Positions 28,119 through 28,664 of a stretch of DNA of 28,664 nucleotides are shown here, one piece after another. Below the pieces are notes generated by a model that worked only from the letters and a program-made list of their open reading frames with translations, did no database searches and was not told the origin of the DNA. The stretch is from a virus: the IMG/VR virus record IMGVR_UViG_3300034190_002005, positions 1-28,664 of that record, one strand, 5' to 3'. The position numbers and the translations under genes were made by a program. Each line of letters begins with the position of its first letter. Position 1 is the stretch's first letter.

Positions 28119-28664
28119 TTATTTATTTAGTAAAAGTTTTACCATTTCCTTCAATTCATCAATCTCTTTTTGTTGAGCTTTCACAATTTCAGTTTGTTCT
28201 TTAATACCTTCAACTAATAATGGAACTAATCTATCGTATTTAAGAGTTAAGTAATCTTCACCAGATGTAGAGAACATATTACCATCCTCATCAAAATCAG
28301 TATCGAATGGTGCTGAATGAACAACCTCAGGCATTACTTCTTTTACTTGCTGAGCTGATAAACCTATTTGTTGTTTATCATCTTCATATCCAACCGATTT
28401 TGCTAAATCATTGTTTACATAGTAGAATGCATCTAACTTAGAAATCTTATCTAATGGATTTTCAATCTTACCAGTCTTTTCTTTCAATCTTTCATCGGAG
28501 TAGAATGCCACAATATCTTGTGTAACTCTTAATTCCCGAGTCATATAGATTTGAGAATTGTTTACCTCCAATCTTTCAGAACCACCAGTTACAACTCTCC
28601 ATTGGTCACCTGCATGGAACTGCATATAAGTGTTTGTATCACCATTATGGTAGATATAATCATT
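28119..28664 (-). CDS. Tail fibre or spike, C-terminal part with S74 intramolecular chaperone (partial)
   Basis: The frame is open to the window edge, so the N-terminal part is missing; 181 residues are visible. The first residues (NDYIYHNGDTNTYMQFHAGDQWRV...) are the beta-rich repeat seen near the tip of trimeric fibres. YSDERLKE then starts a Peptidase_S74 (endosialidase-type) domain, in which the serine of SDERLK is where the chaperone cleaves itself off after trimer formation. GLSAQQVKEVMPEVV and YLTLKYDRLVPLLVEGIKEQ are the later S74 blocks, and the end is a coiled coil (VKAQQKEIDELKEMVKLLL). It would help a receptor-binding fibre or spike fold and then be released. An internal ATG at 28625 is not the start, since coding continues upstream without a stop. 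Confidence 0.88.
   Translation of the reverse strand, partial: NDYIYHNGDTNTYMQFHAGDQWRVVTGGSERLEVNNSQIYMTRELRVTQDIVAFYSDERLKEKTGKIENPLDKISKLDAFYYVNNDLAKSVGYEDDKQQIGLSAQQVKEVMPEVVHSAPFDTDFDEDGNMFSTSGEDYLTLKYDRLVPLLVEGIKEQTEIVKAQQKEIDELKEMVKLLLNK

Overview
This window is a stretch of an AT-rich genome from a tailed bacteriophage with a contractile tail (myovirus morphology). It encodes a tail sheath, tail tube, tape measure, baseplate proteins and a T4-type replication set: a gp41-like helicase, a UvsX/RecA-like recombinase, a gp32-like ssDNA-binding protein and a T4 RNase H-like 5' nuclease. Every gene I can support lies on the minus strand, so transcription runs from high to low coordinates.

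The host is probably a member of the Bacteroidota. Seven intergenic sites carry TATATTTG (the Bacteroidota -7 element TAnnTTTG), and all but one have a TTG-type -33 element 19 or 20 bases upstream. Genes mostly lack Shine-Dalgarno sequences and have A-rich leaders. One small gene encodes a protein of the Bacteroidota histone H1-like type. This host call is inference, not an observed match.

Layout in transcription order, right to left. (1) 28664-16433: virion genes. A partial tail fibre or spike with an S74-type chaperone end is followed by sheath, tail tube, a gp26-like gene overlapping a gp51-like frame (possible programmed frameshift), a 70-aa protein, tape measure, a tube-initiator-like protein, a LysM-like baseplate protein, a hub-like protein and a 117-aa unknown. 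(2) 16381-14129: a family 2 glycosyltransferase and a short, divergent family A DNA polymerase, each with its own Bacteroidota-type promoter. (3) 14093-10544: a 710-aa unknown, a 133-aa unknown and an amidase endolysin. (4) 10543-5586: a control region with two near-identical promoters, then ssDNA-binding protein, recombinase, a 78-aa unknown, 5' nuclease and helicase. (5) 5585-1: histone H1-like protein, NrdB, SET-domain protein, MazG-like pyrophosphohydrolase, NrdA, thioredoxin, a small HTH protein, an HNH endonuclease and a Mom-like DNA modification enzyme. This block makes deoxynucleotides and probably modifies or packages phage DNA.

Two promoter classes appear to divide the programme. 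The TATATTTG sites precede replication, metabolism and modification genes. A second motif, reading ATATTTATA on the coding strand, lies about 25-65 bases before the start of seven transcription units; six of these encode known or suspected virion proteins and one is the ssDNA-binding gene. At several places a terminator-like hairpin directly abuts this second motif, so units look insulated from one another.

I saw no tRNA or rRNA genes, CRISPR arrays, integrase or insertion sequences. The longest stretch without a main gene (10257-10543, 287 bases) is filled with promoters, two short upstream reading frames and terminators.
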